Origin: Bradyrhizobium sp. sBnM-33
GTDB taxonomy: Bacteria; Pseudomonadota; Alphaproteobacteria; Rhizobiales; Xanthobacteraceae
Assembly (NCBI RefSeq): GCF_032917945.1
Contig: NZ_CP136624.1
Span: 1,488,001 to 1,552,000, forward strand
DNA: 64,000 bases
Direction of reading: 5' to 3'
Under the pieces are notes generated by a model. That model was not told the DNA's origin, ran no database searches, and saw only the letters and a program-made list of their open reading frames with translations. The position numbers and the translations under genes are program-made. Positions 34,407 to 43,643 of the stretch are shown here, piece after piece (the first letter of the stretch is position 1; the number at the start of each line of letters is the position of its first letter).

Positions 34407-34895
34407 CTATCGCTCGTATTTGACGGCAAGTGCGGTGCGGATCGCCGCGGCGCGTTCCGGCGAAAAATGCGCTGCGCCATGTTCAAGCAGGTCGAGGAAC
34501 GACAGCGCGCCGCCGCGCGACCCCCAGCTTCCTTCCTCGATGATGCGGAAATTGATCCACCAGCCTGGCGACGGCGTCTTCATCCCGCAGGCGTCTGCAA
34601 GCGCGGCGTGAATATTGCGGATAACGGCAGCGCGATCCTCGCGCGTCCAGCAGCAGTCCATCACGACGACGTCGAGCACCATGACATCACTAGGCTTGTC
34701 GGAGAGCAGCTCTCCGCCGTGCGCGATCATGTCGAGCGGACGCTCGACGAAATGGAGTTGATAGCCGCGGCGCGCCTCCGGCGTGAGTTTGCCGACTTCC
34801 GGCACCAGCACGGCATCCGTCAGCGTCTTTGCCAACACGCGCCGCTGATCGGCGTTCAACCGTCCCTGCGGCGTCATCACATGGATGAAGGTCAT
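34407..34895 (-). CDS. tautomerase-superfamily protein
   Basis: A 162-residue protein from ATG 34895, preceded by AAGGGATG. The sequence (MTFIHVMTPQGRLNADQRRV, later DVMVLDVVVMDCCW and GWWINFRIIEEGSWG) fits a long tautomerase-like protein with two beta-alpha-beta halves. A proline right after the initiator Met, the classic catalytic base, is absent, so the enzymatic role is uncertain. It is first of a two-gene minus-strand unit with the crotonase and faces a TetR gene. Confidence 0.65.
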   Translation of the reverse strand: MTFIHVMTPQGRLNADQRRVLAKTLTDAVLVPEVGKLTPEARRGYQLHFVERPLDMIAHGGELLSDKPSDVMVLDVVVMDCCWTREDRAAVIRNIHAALADACGMKTPSPGWWINFRIIEEGSWGSRGGALSFLDLLEHGAAHFSPERAAAIRTALAVKYER

Positions 34896-34921
34896 CACGC
34901 ACATCCCTTCTGCGGCACCGA

Positions 34922-34939
34922 CTATGACACTCGTCATAG
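34922..34939. promoter_or_regulatory. TetR operator-like palindrome, site 1
   Basis: CTATGAC and GTCATAG are perfect seven-base arms around ACTC. It lies 27 bases before the tautomerase start, in the divergent gap facing the TetR gene, the position expected for repression. Confidence 0.6.
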
Positions 34940-34955
34940 CGTCCCATGGAGCTGG

Positions 34956-34973
34956 CTATGTCAAGCGTCATAT
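34956..34973. promoter_or_regulatory. TetR operator-like palindrome, site 2 (imperfect)
   Basis: CTATGTC-AAGC-GTCATAT resembles site 1, with five of seven arm pairs kept. The centres of the two sites are 34 bases apart and it lies 36 bases before the TetR ATG, so both promoters could be covered. Confidence 0.5.
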
Positions 34974-35008
34974 TCTAGGGTGGGCCGTCCATTGGAACAG
35001 GATTCGCG

Positions 35009-35620
35009 ATGACGTCAGATACCCGCGCAAAAATGGTGGCAGGCGCCGCCGACCTGATGAGCCGCCGCGGCGTCAACGCCACCAGCATGCGCGAGGTGGT
35101 GCGCCACACCGGCACGCCGCGGGGCTCGATTGGCCATCACTTTCCGCGCGGCAAGCAGCAACTGATCGAGGACGCGCTGGTGTTTGCGGGCAAGCAGGTC
35201 AGCGGGCCGCTGGGGCATCTGGTCCAATCGCGCGGCGCCATCGCGGGTCTGTGCACCTTCATCGCGCTGTGGCGTCAGACGCTGGAGAGAACGAAATTCC
35301 AGGCCGGATGCCCGGTGCTCGCGGTTGCGGTCGAGCAATATGTCAACGATGCTACGGAGAAGGACGGCGAGCCGGACGAAGCCGCACAACGGCATCTGCT
35401 CGATCTTGCCGACGGCGTGTTTGCCGATTGGCAGCGCATCATGTTCACGGCCCTACGCCGCGAGGGCGTGGCGCCGGCGCGCGCGCGGCGGCTCGCCGCA
35501 CTCGTCATCGCGTCCGTAGAGGGAACGGTCGCGATGTGCCGCGCCGCGCGCAGCGCCCAGCCACTTGATGATGTCAGGCAGGAGCTCGAGCTGGTGCTTT
35601 CAAGCGCGCTGGCGAAGTAG
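35009..35620 (+). CDS. TetR-family transcriptional repressor
   Basis: A 203-residue regulator. The N-terminal helix-turn-helix covers about 5-50 (MVAGAADLMSRRGVNATSMR, then TGTPRGSIGHHFPRGKQQL), and a helical ligand domain follows (FQAGCPVLAVAVEQY). The C-terminal type resembles YxaF/LmrA-like repressors. It is divergent from tautomerase-crotonase with two operator-like palindromes between, so autorepression and control of that operon are likely. Confidence 0.87.
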   Translation: MTSDTRAKMVAGAADLMSRRGVNATSMREVVRHTGTPRGSIGHHFPRGKQQLIEDALVFAGKQVSGPLGHLVQSRGAIAGLCTFIALWRQTLERTKFQAGCPVLAVAVEQYVNDATEKDGEPDEAAQRHLLDLADGVFADWQRIMFTALRREGVAPARARRLAALVIASVEGTVAMCRAARSAQPLDDVRQELELVLSSALAK

Positions 35621-35661
35621 GCCGAGATGCACCCGACGTCGATCACCATCGAGTGCCGATG

Positions 35662-35898
35662 TCAGATCCAACGAAGGGGATCTGGCGAGATTGAGTGGTT
35701 TGAGGCGACGTAGTCAATCTCGCCGCGCGTGATACCAATGTCCGCAAGCTCGCTGTCCGTCAGGCGACACAACTCGGTTCGCAGCTTCTCGCGTTTGCGC
35801 CACTCCTGAAATGCATTCCAGTATGCTTCGAGAGGACTGTAGACGGGCCGCTTTGCGGTTGCCGGTCCCAGCTCGGTAGGCCCTTGAATCGTGCTCAT
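35662..35898 (-). CDS. DUF1127 small protein
   Basis: A 78-residue protein. The C-terminal half is the DUF1127 motif: FQEWRKREKLRTELCRLTDS, then ELADIGITRGEIDYVA. In Alphaproteobacteria, short DUF1127 proteins are stress-responsive and some bind RNA or affect phosphate/sRNA turnover. ATG 35898 is preferred over an upstream start that adds 12 residues. Confidence 0.82.
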   Translation of the reverse strand: MSTIQGPTELGPATAKRPVYSPLEAYWNAFQEWRKREKLRTELCRLTDSELADIGITRGEIDYVASNHSISPDPLRWI

Positions 35899-36045
35899 TG
35901 CGGTGTGTCCTGTCTGGACTTCTTCACTAGACAAAGTTGCCGCTAGATGCGCCGGCGCGCTTAACTGGTGGCTTACATTTCCCTTACCGGCAGCTTATTC
36001 TTCGTGCTGCGGTGGCCTTAGAGGTGACCCAGAAGGAATGGCAAC

Positions 36046-37607
36046 TTGCGCTATCTCTTCGAGAATTACACGCTTGACACTGAAAAGCGTGAACTGCACC
36101 GCGGGACGGATGCGGTGTCAATCACACCGCAGGTTTTTGACCTGCTCGATTACTTGATTCGAAACAGGGAGCGCGTCGTCAGCAAAGACGACCTCATTAT
36201 TGCCGTTTGGAATGGACGCATTGTATCCGATGCTGCGTTGACGACCCGCCTGAACGCCGCTCGGAATGCGATCGGCGATTCCGGCGAAGAGCAGCGCCTC
36301 CTCAAAACTCTGGCGCGGAGGGGCTTCCGTTTTGTCGGGCAAGTGCAGGAAGAGCGAGGCGGCACAGCGTCCGACAACTGGGCAGAACCGCCGAAACGCT
36401 CCCTGACGCTGCCCGCGAGGCCTTCAGTCGCTGTCCTCCCCTTCGTCAACCTAAGCTTAGATCCAGAGCAGGAGTATTTTGCTGACGGCGTCGTGGAGGA
36501 CATCACGATGGCGCTGTCGCGCTTTCATTGGCTCTTTGTGATCGCTCGCAATTCGAGCTTCACCTACAAAGGCCGAAATGTAGACGTGAGGCAGGTCGGC
36601 CGCGAGCTTGGGTGCGCTACGTACTCGAAGGCAGCGTGCGCAAGGCAGGAAATCGCCTGCGCATCGCGGGGCAGCTTATTGATGCAGAAACTGGAGCACA
36701 TCTGTGGGCTGACCACTTTGATGGTGCGCTTGAGGATGTGTTCGATCTACAGGACCATGTGACTTCCAGCGTGGTGGGTGAAATCGCACCAAAGCTGCAG
36801 CGCGAGGAAATCAAGCGGGCAAAGCGCAAACCAACTGAAAATCTGGATGCATACGACTATTATCTGCGTGGGCTGGCCAGCGCTGGTCGGTGGACCAAGG
36901 ACGCGAATGCCGAAGCACTCCGGCTCTTTTGCAAGGCTGTCGAGCTCGATCATGGTCTGGCCTGCGCCTATGGCATGGCTGCGTGGTGCTACGTGCAGCG
37001 GAAAGCGCGTGGTTGGATGGACGAACGCATTCACGAAAGTGTGGAAGCTGTACGGCTGGCTCGGAAGGCGGTGCTGCTGGGGGAAGATGACCCGATTGCG
37101 CTGTGTATGGGTGGATATGCACTCGCCTTGGTAGCCCATGAGTTCGACGATGCGGCGGCGTTCATGGACCGGGGACTAGCGGTAAATCCTAACTTGGGGC
37201 GAAGTTGGATCCTTAGTGCGTGGCTAAGAGTTTGGAGAGGTGAGCCGGACTTAGCACTTGAGCACGCTGCGCATGCCATGCGCTTGAGCGCGCTCGATCC
37301 TTCCACGTACGCCATGCACGGGGCCATGGCTTATGCCCATTTTCTCGCAGGCCGCTATGAGAAGGCGTCGTCATGCGCCGAAAGCTCTCTACGTTTCAAT
37401 CCGACTTTCCTGCTGGCCACAAGCATTTCGGCAGCGAGCAATGCGCTCGCGGGGTGACTTGATCTGGCACAACGAGCAATATCGCGAGCACTCGAATGTG
37501 ATCCCGATTTGCGCGCCACCAATCTGCGAGATTTGGCGATGTTTCGCCGGGAGGAGGACTTCGCCACTTTCGCCAAGGGTCTCCGCAGTGCGGGTCTTCC
37601 CGATTAA
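36046..37607 (+). pseudogene. winged-helix/TolB-like/TPR regulator (adenylate-cyclase-type CadC family), doubly broken
   Basis: Three consecutive pieces encode one protein. Piece 1 (TTG 36046 to about 36610) holds an OmpR/CadC-type winged helix (FENYTLDTEKRELHRGTDAV) and the start of the TolB-like domain (SVAVLPFVNLSLDPEQEYFA). Near 36611 one base is missing, and the frame resumes as VRYVLEGSVRKAGNRLRIAG with a run of TPR-like helices to 37454. An in-frame TGA at 37455, probably from CGA, then precedes the conserved tail LDLAQRAISRALECDPDLRA to a TAA at 37605. Two independent lesions argue for real gene decay. The gap 37608-37857 shows nothing. Confidence 0.72.
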
Positions 37608-37857
37608 TTGTGATGCCGCATGCTCCAAAGGAGACCGGCGGTTCCTGATGTTTTCTGCAAGACGAATTGAGCAATCCAGATTGACACAGCGTCATCGCGC
37701 GCCGTTCCGCCGAAATCGAAATAGGCGGATCGCCTGCGCGCAATAATCGCCTGCACCCACCATCCGGAAATCACGTTCCAAATCCAATCGTACTGATCGG
37801 GCCGGCTCGGCAGGTCGATTCGCGTTTTTGTTCAGGATCCCCGGGAGGAACGGGTTA

Positions 37858-38739
37858 TCAGCCGGCCGCTGCCAATGCCTGCCGCATCTCGGCCGGAGAG
37901 GCGGGTTCGGCGCCGTGTTCGCGCACAGTTCTAACCGCCTCTTCGACCAGTTCCAGATTGGTCGCGGTCGTGCCGAGCGGCGCATCCTCGAGGCCGACGC
38001 GAAGATGGCCGCCCCGCGCGATCGTATCAGTGAACAGCGGGCGGAGATCGGCGCTGACGCCCGCAATCATCCAGGGCGCGCCGGGCGCTTCCTCCTCCAG
38101 CAGCGCATGGTAGGCCGCGAGCGCATATGGCTTTGGTGGAAGGCCGACCGCGATCAGATTGCAGAACATGAGACGATAGATCGGCACCTTGACGCCGGAC
38201 GCGCGCGCAAGCGCTGCGCCGGCACGCAGGAAGCCGGGCTCGTAGATGGCAAAATCGGTATGCAGGCCGCGACGTGCTGCGAAATCGAGCGCATACCGGA
38301 TATGGGATTCAGGATTCATGTAGGTGCCGCCAGGCTGCGTGTCCGCCGTGATTTTTGTCAGGCTCAAATTGACGCTACCGGGATCGATGACGGCAAAATC
38401 CAAGAGGCCGCGCGCGGCAAGTTCTTCGATGTCGGCAAATCGGGCCGCGACGTCGGCGAGCGGGCTGCCGTCGCTGCCTGTGGTTATGAAAGCCGGATAG
38501 GAGGGATAGACCGGCACATCGACGTGGTTGCGAATGCCTTCGATGATGCGGGCATAGACCTGCCAGTCGTAGGTCTGCGGGCCGCCGCCATCATAGGCAT
38601 GGACATGAATGATGGTAGCGCCGGCCCGCGCGCAGGCGACGCCCTCGGCGATGATGGTCTCAACGGTATCGGGAATGCCGGGTTGGAGCGCGCGGCCCCA
38701 TGAGCCGTTCAACGCCGCCTCGATCCAGACCTTGCGCAC
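37858..38739 (-). CDS. beta-keto acid cleavage enzyme (BKACE/DUF849)
   Basis: A 293-residue protein that should condense a beta-keto acid with acetyl-CoA and split it, like 3-keto-5-aminohexanoate cleavage enzyme. The family's metal/active-site signatures are present: E in WIEAALNG, the two His in IIHVHAYDGGG, and E in LRVGLEDAP. GTG 38739 (VRKVWIEAALNG) has a strong AGGAGG eight bases upstream and matches the family start; the frame to 38919 is spurious. It stands alone. The nearby aminotransferase/dadA genes make an amino-acid-derived keto acid plausible. Downstream (38934-38963) a nine-base hairpin without T-run lies in the gap before the PRC gene. Confidence 0.85.
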   Translation of the reverse strand: MRKVWIEAALNGSWGRALQPGIPDTVETIIAEGVACARAGATIIHVHAYDGGGPQTYDWQVYARIIEGIRNHVDVPVYPSYPAFITTGSDGSPLADVAARFADIEELAARGLLDFAVIDPGSVNLSLTKITADTQPGGTYMNPESHIRYALDFAARRGLHTDFAIYEPGFLRAGAALARASGVKVPIYRLMFCNLIAVGLPPKPYALAAYHALLEEEAPGAPWMIAGVSADLRPLFTDTIARGGHLRVGLEDAPLGTTATNLELVEEAVRTVREHGAEPASPAEMRQALAAAG

Positions 38740-39025
38740 GGTGTCGCCCTCCTGAAGATCCAATCCTTCTATCCATAGGGCGTGTACCCGTAAACGAGCG
38801 ATATCGATTGCTGAGGCTAAGCAGACGCATCTTTGGGCTCTGGCGGATGCCGCAAATAACCAAGGCGGACACGGAGGTCTGGCGCTGCCTTCCCTTATGA
38901 AAGGCGCTTTCGCTGGCACTTGAAGGCATAGTACGACCGCCCCACGCCGAGCCAGGGCGGTCGACCAACTTTCTTCAATGACTCAGCGGCACTGACGAGT
39001 GAAAATTTTCAGATGCTACCGAGCG

Positions 39026-39403
39026 TTATAGACCACCTCGCCCTTCCCAGTACGTAGGTATCCCGTAGTGCCGGTGGGTGCGCGTTTCCCAGTCTCGATC
39101 TTGCCAGGAGTCGTCACTGAACTCCGGCGCATCCTTGAGCTGTTGCTCGGTGATATTGGTTCGAAAACCACCGAGCGACGTATCATATGTCAGGGCGCTC
39201 CACGGGATGGGATAATGGCTGTGGCCCAACCCGACAAATCCGCCAAAGCTCATGACGGCATAAGCTACGCGACCTGACACCTTGTCGATGATGAGGTGAT
39301 CAATCTCACCGATATTCTTTCCATCTGCTCCATAAACCTCGGTTCCATGAATGTCTTCGCTTGAGATGCATTGATGATCCGGATGGGCTGTTGCGCGGGC
39401 CAT
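39026..39403 (-). CDS. PRC-barrel domain protein
   Basis: A 125-residue soluble protein. The PRC-barrel covers about 15-85 (GTEVYGADGKNIGEIDHLI, then GRVAYAVMSFGGFVGLGHSH) and a charged C-terminus follows with several Trp/Asp. PRC-barrel proteins of this size are often general-stress proteins in Rhizobiales. A near-consensus EcfG promoter lies about 40 bases upstream of the start. Confidence 0.82.
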   Translation of the reverse strand: MARATAHPDHQCISSEDIHGTEVYGADGKNIGEIDHLIIDKVSGRVAYAVMSFGGFVGLGHSHYPIPWSALTYDTSLGGFRTNITEQQLKDAPEFSDDSWQDRDWETRTHRHYGIPTYWEGRGGL

Positions 39404-39441
39404 GGCTCGGCTCCCTTCACAAGAGTGGATTTCGTCGACTT

Positions 39442-39467
39442 AACTCGGCCGCTACGGGGGTCGTTCC
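39442..39467 (-). promoter_or_regulatory. probable EcfG promoter of the PRC-barrel gene (one mismatch)
   Basis: On the minus strand GGAAC (39467-39463) and AGTT (39445-39442) are 17 bases apart. The consensus -10 is CGTT, so the first base differs. The spacing and distance to the ATG at 39403 are right. Confidence 0.5.
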
Positions 39468-39606
39468 TGGCAGCGGAGAACATTTCACAGCGCGGCCAAG
39501 GGCATTTGTTGCGGCGCAGGGAGCCTGAGCGTCCGCGCTGCCGCAAAGGCGGAGACGGCTGCTATTCAGCGCTGCACCCGGATTTATGAGTACGCGCCTT
39601 GGCCGC

Positions 39607-40155
39607 TCAAAACGTCGGCGGCGTGCAGGCGCTTATCACTTCGCACGGCTTTCCACCGACGCAGCGGAAGCGGTGCGGGCGGCGGCTTTCGAAATAATAG
39701 GCATCGCCCGGATCAAGAATGCGGCGCTCGTCGTCGACGGTCACCTCCAGCCGGCCGCTCACCACGATGCCGCCTTCCTCGCCGTCATGGGTTAGCGGCA
39801 CCCGGCCGGTGTCGCTACCGGGCTCGTAACGCTCCTTCAGGATCTGCAGCGCGCGGCCGAACATGGTGTCGCCGACCTGGCGGTAGGAGATCGGCTGCTT
39901 GCCGATCTCGGTCAGTTCGTCGGAGCGGTAGAACGCCTTGCGCGGCCGCTCCGGCTCGATCGCGAAGAATTCGGCAAGCCCCATCGGCAGCCCGTCGAGG
40001 ATTCGCTTCAGCGCGCCGACGGAGGGGTTCATCTGGTTCGATTCGATTAGCGAGATCGTCGAATTGGTCACGCCGGAGCGTTTTGCCAGCTCGCGCTGCG
40101 ATAGCTTGTGCCGGGCCCGGACGAAGCGGAGTCGCCCACCGATATCGACGGTCAT
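39607..40155 (-). CDS. XRE-family regulator with C-terminal cupin sensor (PuuR-like), copy 1
   Basis: A 182-residue regulator with an N-terminal helix-turn-helix (RELAKRSGVTNSTISLIESN, about 21-40) and a C-terminal cupin (LTHDGEEGGIVVSGRLEVTV, ending RPHRFRCVGG). PuuR-type proteins sense polyamines or amino compounds and repress the catabolic genes beside them. It faces the aminotransferase gene across 153 bases. A huge open frame running up to 41742 on this strand is an antisense shadow of the aminotransferase and is rejected. Confidence 0.88.
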   Translation of the reverse strand: MTVDIGGRLRFVRARHKLSQRELAKRSGVTNSTISLIESNQMNPSVGALKRILDGLPMGLAEFFAIEPERPRKAFYRSDELTEIGKQPISYRQVGDTMFGRALQILKERYEPGSDTGRVPLTHDGEEGGIVVSGRLEVTVDDERRILDPGDAYYFESRRPHRFRCVGGKPCEVISACTPPTF

Positions 40156-40308
40156 CGAAAATCCCTGTTGCAGGTGTTTCGGATCGAACAAATATGCCCT
40201 GACCTGGTTAGCAAAATCAATGGGTTGCAGGAGTGCAGAAAAGGACTTGTTGTGGCTTCCCGAGCGTGGCCCGGTGGACCCTTGAGCTGCCAGCAAAGGA
40301 GCTAGACC

Positions 40309-41637
40309 GTGACCCTTCATCAGAAGCCGAACACCCTGCAGACCGACTCGTTCTGGATGCCTTTCACGGCCAACCGGCAGTTCAAGAAAGCGCCCCGCCT
40401 GTTCGCCTCCGCCGAGGGCATGCACTACACCACCGTCGACGGCCGCAAGGTGATCGACGGCTCCGCCGGCCTCTGGTGCGTCAACGCCGGCCATGGCCGC
40501 CGCCAGATTGCGGCTGCCGTCGAACGGCAATTGATGAATCTCGACTTCGCGCCCTCGTTCAACATGGGCCATCCGCTGGCGTTCGATTTTGCCGAGCGGC
40601 TCACCGAGATCGCGCCGAAGGGACTGGATCGCGTGTTCTTCACCAATTCGGGCTCCGAGTCGGTCGATACCGCGCTGAAGATCGCGCTCGCCTATCAGCG
40701 GGCCATTGGACAGGGGACGCGGACGCGCCTGATCGGCCGCGAGCGCGGCTATCACGGCGTCGGCTTCGGCGGCATGTCGGTCGGCGGCATGGTGGCCAAC
40801 CGCCGCGCGTTCGCCACCCATCTGCCTGGAGTCGATCACATCCGTCACACCCACGATCTCACTCGCAATGCCTTTGCCAAGGATCAGCCGGAGCATGGCG
40901 CGGAGCTCGCCGACGATCTCGAGCGGATGGTCGCGCTGCATGGCGCCGACACCATCGCCGCCGTCATCGTCGAGCCGGTGCCGGGCTCGACCGCGGTGCT
41001 GCCGCCGCCGAAGGGCTATTTGAAGCGCCTGCGCGAGATCGCTGACAAGCACGGTATCTTGCTCATCTTCGATGAGGTCATCACCGGCTTCGGTCGGCTC
41101 GGCACGCCGTTTGCGGCGGATTATTTCGGCGTCACGCCCGACATGATGACGACCGCCAAGGGTATCACCAACGGCACCGTTCCCTGCGGCGCCGTGTTTG
41201 CCAGCCGTAAGATCCACGACGGGCTGATGACCGGGCCCGAGGGCACGATCGAGCTGTTCCACGGCTACACCTATTCGGCGCACCCGACCGCCTGCGCCGC
41301 GGGCCTCGCAACGCTCGACATCTACAAGGACGAGGGCCTGCTGACGCGCGGGGCGTCGCTGGCCGAATACTGGCGCGATGCGCTGCATTCGCTGAAAGGC
41401 CTGCCCAACGTGATCGACATCCGCAATGTCGGCCTGATGGGTGCGGTCGAGCTCTCGCCGCGCAGCGACGGCGTCGGCGCGCGGGGCTATGACGTGATGG
41501 TGGATTGCTTCAATCGCGGGCTTTATTTGCGCATGAGCGGCGATTCCTTTGCGATGTCGCCGCCCCTGATCGTCGAGAAGAGCCATATCGACGACATGGT
41601 TTCGATCCTCGGGGACGCGATCAAGCGCGTGGCCTGA
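40309..41637 (+). CDS. class-III PLP aminotransferase (omega-amino acid:pyruvate type)
   Basis: A 442-residue aminotransferase of the beta-alanine/omega-amino acid:pyruvate group. GSAGLWCVNAGHG, FTNSGSESVDTALK, FDEVITGFGRLG (D255) and the PLP lysine K284 in TTAKGITNG are visible. The GTG at 40309 has an AAGGAG site nine bases upstream. It is followed 64 bases later by dadA, and an XRE-cupin regulator faces it, so an amine or D-amino acid catabolic unit is likely. The exact substrate cannot be read. Confidence 0.88.
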   Translation: MTLHQKPNTLQTDSFWMPFTANRQFKKAPRLFASAEGMHYTTVDGRKVIDGSAGLWCVNAGHGRRQIAAAVERQLMNLDFAPSFNMGHPLAFDFAERLTEIAPKGLDRVFFTNSGSESVDTALKIALAYQRAIGQGTRTRLIGRERGYHGVGFGGMSVGGMVANRRAFATHLPGVDHIRHTHDLTRNAFAKDQPEHGAELADDLERMVALHGADTIAAVIVEPVPGSTAVLPPPKGYLKRLREIADKHGILLIFDEVITGFGRLGTPFAADYFGVTPDMMTTAKGITNGTVPCGAVFASRKIHDGLMTGPEGTIELFHGYTYSAHPTACAAGLATLDIYKDEGLLTRGASLAEYWRDALHSLKGLPNVIDIRNVGLMGAVELSPRSDGVGARGYDVMVDCFNRGLYLRMSGDSFAMSPPLIVEKSHIDDMVSILGDAIKRVA

Positions 41638-41662
41638 TCCTTGCTCTGAAGAAAATAGAGCG

Positions 41663-41685
41663 GCCGCGGCGTGCGACGCCGCGGC
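41663..41685 (+). other. intercistronic hairpin between the aminotransferase and dadA
   Basis: GCCGCGGCGT and ACGCCGCGGC pair perfectly over ten bases around a GCG loop. There is no T-run. In an operon such hairpins usually set mRNA stability or attenuate the downstream gene. Confidence 0.5.
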
Positions 41686-41701
41686 AGATGCGTGAGGGAT
41701 T

Positions 41702-42967
41702 GTGAAAATCATCGTACTCGGCAGTGGCGTGATCGGCGTCACGACAGCCTATTATCTGGCGCGTTCCGGCCACGAAGTTGTCGTCGTCGACCGTCAGGCG
41801 GAGCCTGCACAGGAAACCAGTTTTGCCAACGCCGGCGAGGTTTCGCCCGGCTATTCCTCGCCCTGGGCTGGCCCCGGCGTGCCGGTGAAGGCGATCAAGT
41901 GGCTATTGATGCGGCATGGCCCGCTGGTGATCTGGCCCAAGCTCGATCCTGTCATGTGGATCTGGGGGCTGAAGATGCTGCGCAACTGCACCGAAGAGCG
42001 CTACGCGGTCAACAAGAGCCGGATGATCCCGATCGCCGAATACAGCCGCGATTGCCTGCGCGCGCTGCGCGCCGAGACCGGCATCGTATATGACGAGCGC
42101 AGCCGCGGCACGCTGCAGCTCTTCCGCAAGCAGAAGCAGCTCGACTCGACCGGCGGCGATATCGCGGTGCTAAAGCAATATGGCGTGCCGTACGAGCTTT
42201 TGGATCGCACCGGCTGCATTGGCGCGGAGCCTGCGCTCGCGACCGTGAAGGAAAAATTTGTCGGCGGGCTGCGATTGCCGGAGGACGAGACCGGCGATTG
42301 CCACATGTTCACGCAGGCGCTTGCCAAGGAAGCAGCAAAGCTCGGCGTGCAGTTCAAGTTCAATACCACGATCGAGCGGCTGGTCACGGAAGGCGGCAAG
42401 ATTACGGGCGTGGTGACCGGCGCCGGCCTGTTACAGGCCGACGCTTATGTTGCAGCGCTCGGAAGCTGGTCGCCGCGGTTGCTTAAACCCATCGGCATTT
42501 CCGTTCCGGTCTATCCCGTGAAGGGCTATTCGATCACGGTGCCGGTCACCGATCCCGAGGGGGCGCCGGTCTCGACCGTGATGGACGAGAGCTACAAGGT
42601 TGCGATCACGCGGCTGGGTAACCGCATCCGCGTCGGCGGCACCGCGGAAATTTCCGGCTATTCGAACACGCTCGATGCGGCGCGGCGCGCGACGCTCGAC
42701 CATTCGCTGTCCGACATGTTTCCGCGCGGCGGCGACTTGAGCAAAGCCAGCTTCTGGTGCGGCCTGCGCCCGATGACGCCGGACGGCCCGCCGATCATCG
42801 GCGCCACGCGTTACAGCAATTTGCATCTCAACACCGGCCACGGCACGCTCGGCTGGACCATGGCCTGCGGCTCGGGGCGGGTGATGGCAGACCTGATCTC
42901 CGGGCGGAAGCCGGATATCGACGTGAGTGAGCTGAATGTGAGCCGGTACGATCACCGGTTTGGATAG
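41702..42967 (+). CDS. dadA: D-amino acid dehydrogenase
   Basis: A 421-residue FAD-dependent dehydrogenase of the DadA group that oxidises D-amino acids to keto acids and passes electrons to the quinone pool. The N-terminal dinucleotide fold is [19 protein letters not shown]. The family motifs [34 protein letters not shown] and [16 protein letters not shown] follow. The start is GTG 41702. It is next to an omega-aminotransferase, which could use the keto-acid product or share its substrate supply. Confidence 0.92.
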   Translation: MKIIVLGSGVIGVTTAYYLARSGHEVVVVDRQAEPAQETSFANAGEVSPGYSSPWAGPGVPVKAIKWLLMRHGPLVIWPKLDPVMWIWGLKMLRNCTEERYAVNKSRMIPIAEYSRDCLRALRAETGIVYDERSRGTLQLFRKQKQLDSTGGDIAVLKQYGVPYELLDRTGCIGAEPALATVKEKFVGGLRLPEDETGDCHMFTQALAKEAAKLGVQFKFNTTIERLVTEGGKITGVVTGAGLLQADAYVAALGSWSPRLLKPIGISVPVYPVKGYSITVPVTDPEGAPVSTVMDESYKVAITRLGNRIRVGGTAEISGYSNTLDAARRATLDHSLSDMFPRGGDLSKASFWCGLRPMTPDGPPIIGATRYSNLHLNTGHGTLGWTMACGSGRVMADLISGRKPDIDVSELNVSRYDHRFG

Positions 42968-42982
42968 GGGCGCACAGGACCT

Positions 42983-43025
42983 CCCGCCGTCATCGCGACC
43001 CGTTGGCCCTCGCAATGACGGCGGG
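42983..43025. repeat. dispersed palindromic repeat family A, copy 5 (fragment)
   Basis: A 43-base mini-copy: CCCGCCGTCATCGCGACC and CCTCGCAATGACGGCGGG ends only, without the inner modules. It lies directly after dadA and could act as its 3' hairpin. Confidence 0.65.
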
Positions 43026-43114
43026 ATGAGAATTCGTAGACCTCACGCAGAGCACTGACTTCTGCTATTTGTGTCGCATCGCGGCGTCCGCATCACGGAC
43101 GCGCCGAGTTCTGT

Positions 43115-43459
43115 TCAGTGCAGTGCCCGGTCGCGGTCGCTTAGCGCCTTCTTCACCAGTTCCGGCAAGGTCCTGGCGTAGACTTCAATGAATGTGGCGT
43201 CGCCATTGGATCTAGGGATGTTCGCGGCCTGCTCGGCGAGACGTGCGGCTTTGGCCTCGCACCTCGCGAACAGGTGCCAGAACCATTCCGGCTTCTTGTC
43301 CATGGTCTCCTTGTGCAGCTTGATGACGGCGGCGCCCACGGCCGCCATGGCATTTACAGCGCCCGCGCTCATGGCGCTCAAGGCAGCCGAGCTCATGATA
43401 TCTTCTCGGGCCTCGGCGGCATCGGCTCGTGCTTTCCCGTGCTTCCCTCGGTTCGGCAT
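43115..43459 (-). CDS. hypothetical helical protein
   Basis: A 114-residue protein with a basic N-terminus (MPNRGKHGKARADAAEARED), an Ala-rich hydrophobic stretch (about 23-46, SSAALSAMSAGAVNAMAAVG) and a charged helical C-terminus (LPELVKKALSDRDRAL). The layout is reminiscent of phasin-type helical-bundle proteins, but no family is recognised with confidence. It stands alone between repeats. Confidence 0.5.
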   Translation of the reverse strand: MPNRGKHGKARADAAEAREDIMSSAALSAMSAGAVNAMAAVGAAVIKLHKETMDKKPEWFWHLFARCEAKAARLAEQAANIPRSNGDATFIEVYARTLPELVKKALSDRDRALH

Positions 43460-43643
43460 TGCTCGGCTCCTATGTACCCTTGCCCTCCGGGAAGCCTAGA
43501 GGGCGGGAGTTGACGGCATCTGAATCGACAGTCCTAAATTCGGATTGTCGATTTCATTCGGGTATATCTAAATTCGTTCGCGATGTTGTTCCCGGCACGC
43601 GGACAGTCGGTGGACGGCGAAGGAGAGAGGAACGGAAGCGAAG

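Noticed and set aside
38910..38930. Sigma-54 promoter (TGGCAC word near 38914)
   Set aside because: The -12 element TTGCA is missing at the right spacing, and no gene starts downstream in a suitable position.
40156..41742. Extension of the XRE-cupin gene into a 711-residue protein
   Set aside because: The added 529 residues are antisense to the aminotransferase and show no domain. The conserved start MTVDIGGRLRFVR is at 40155.
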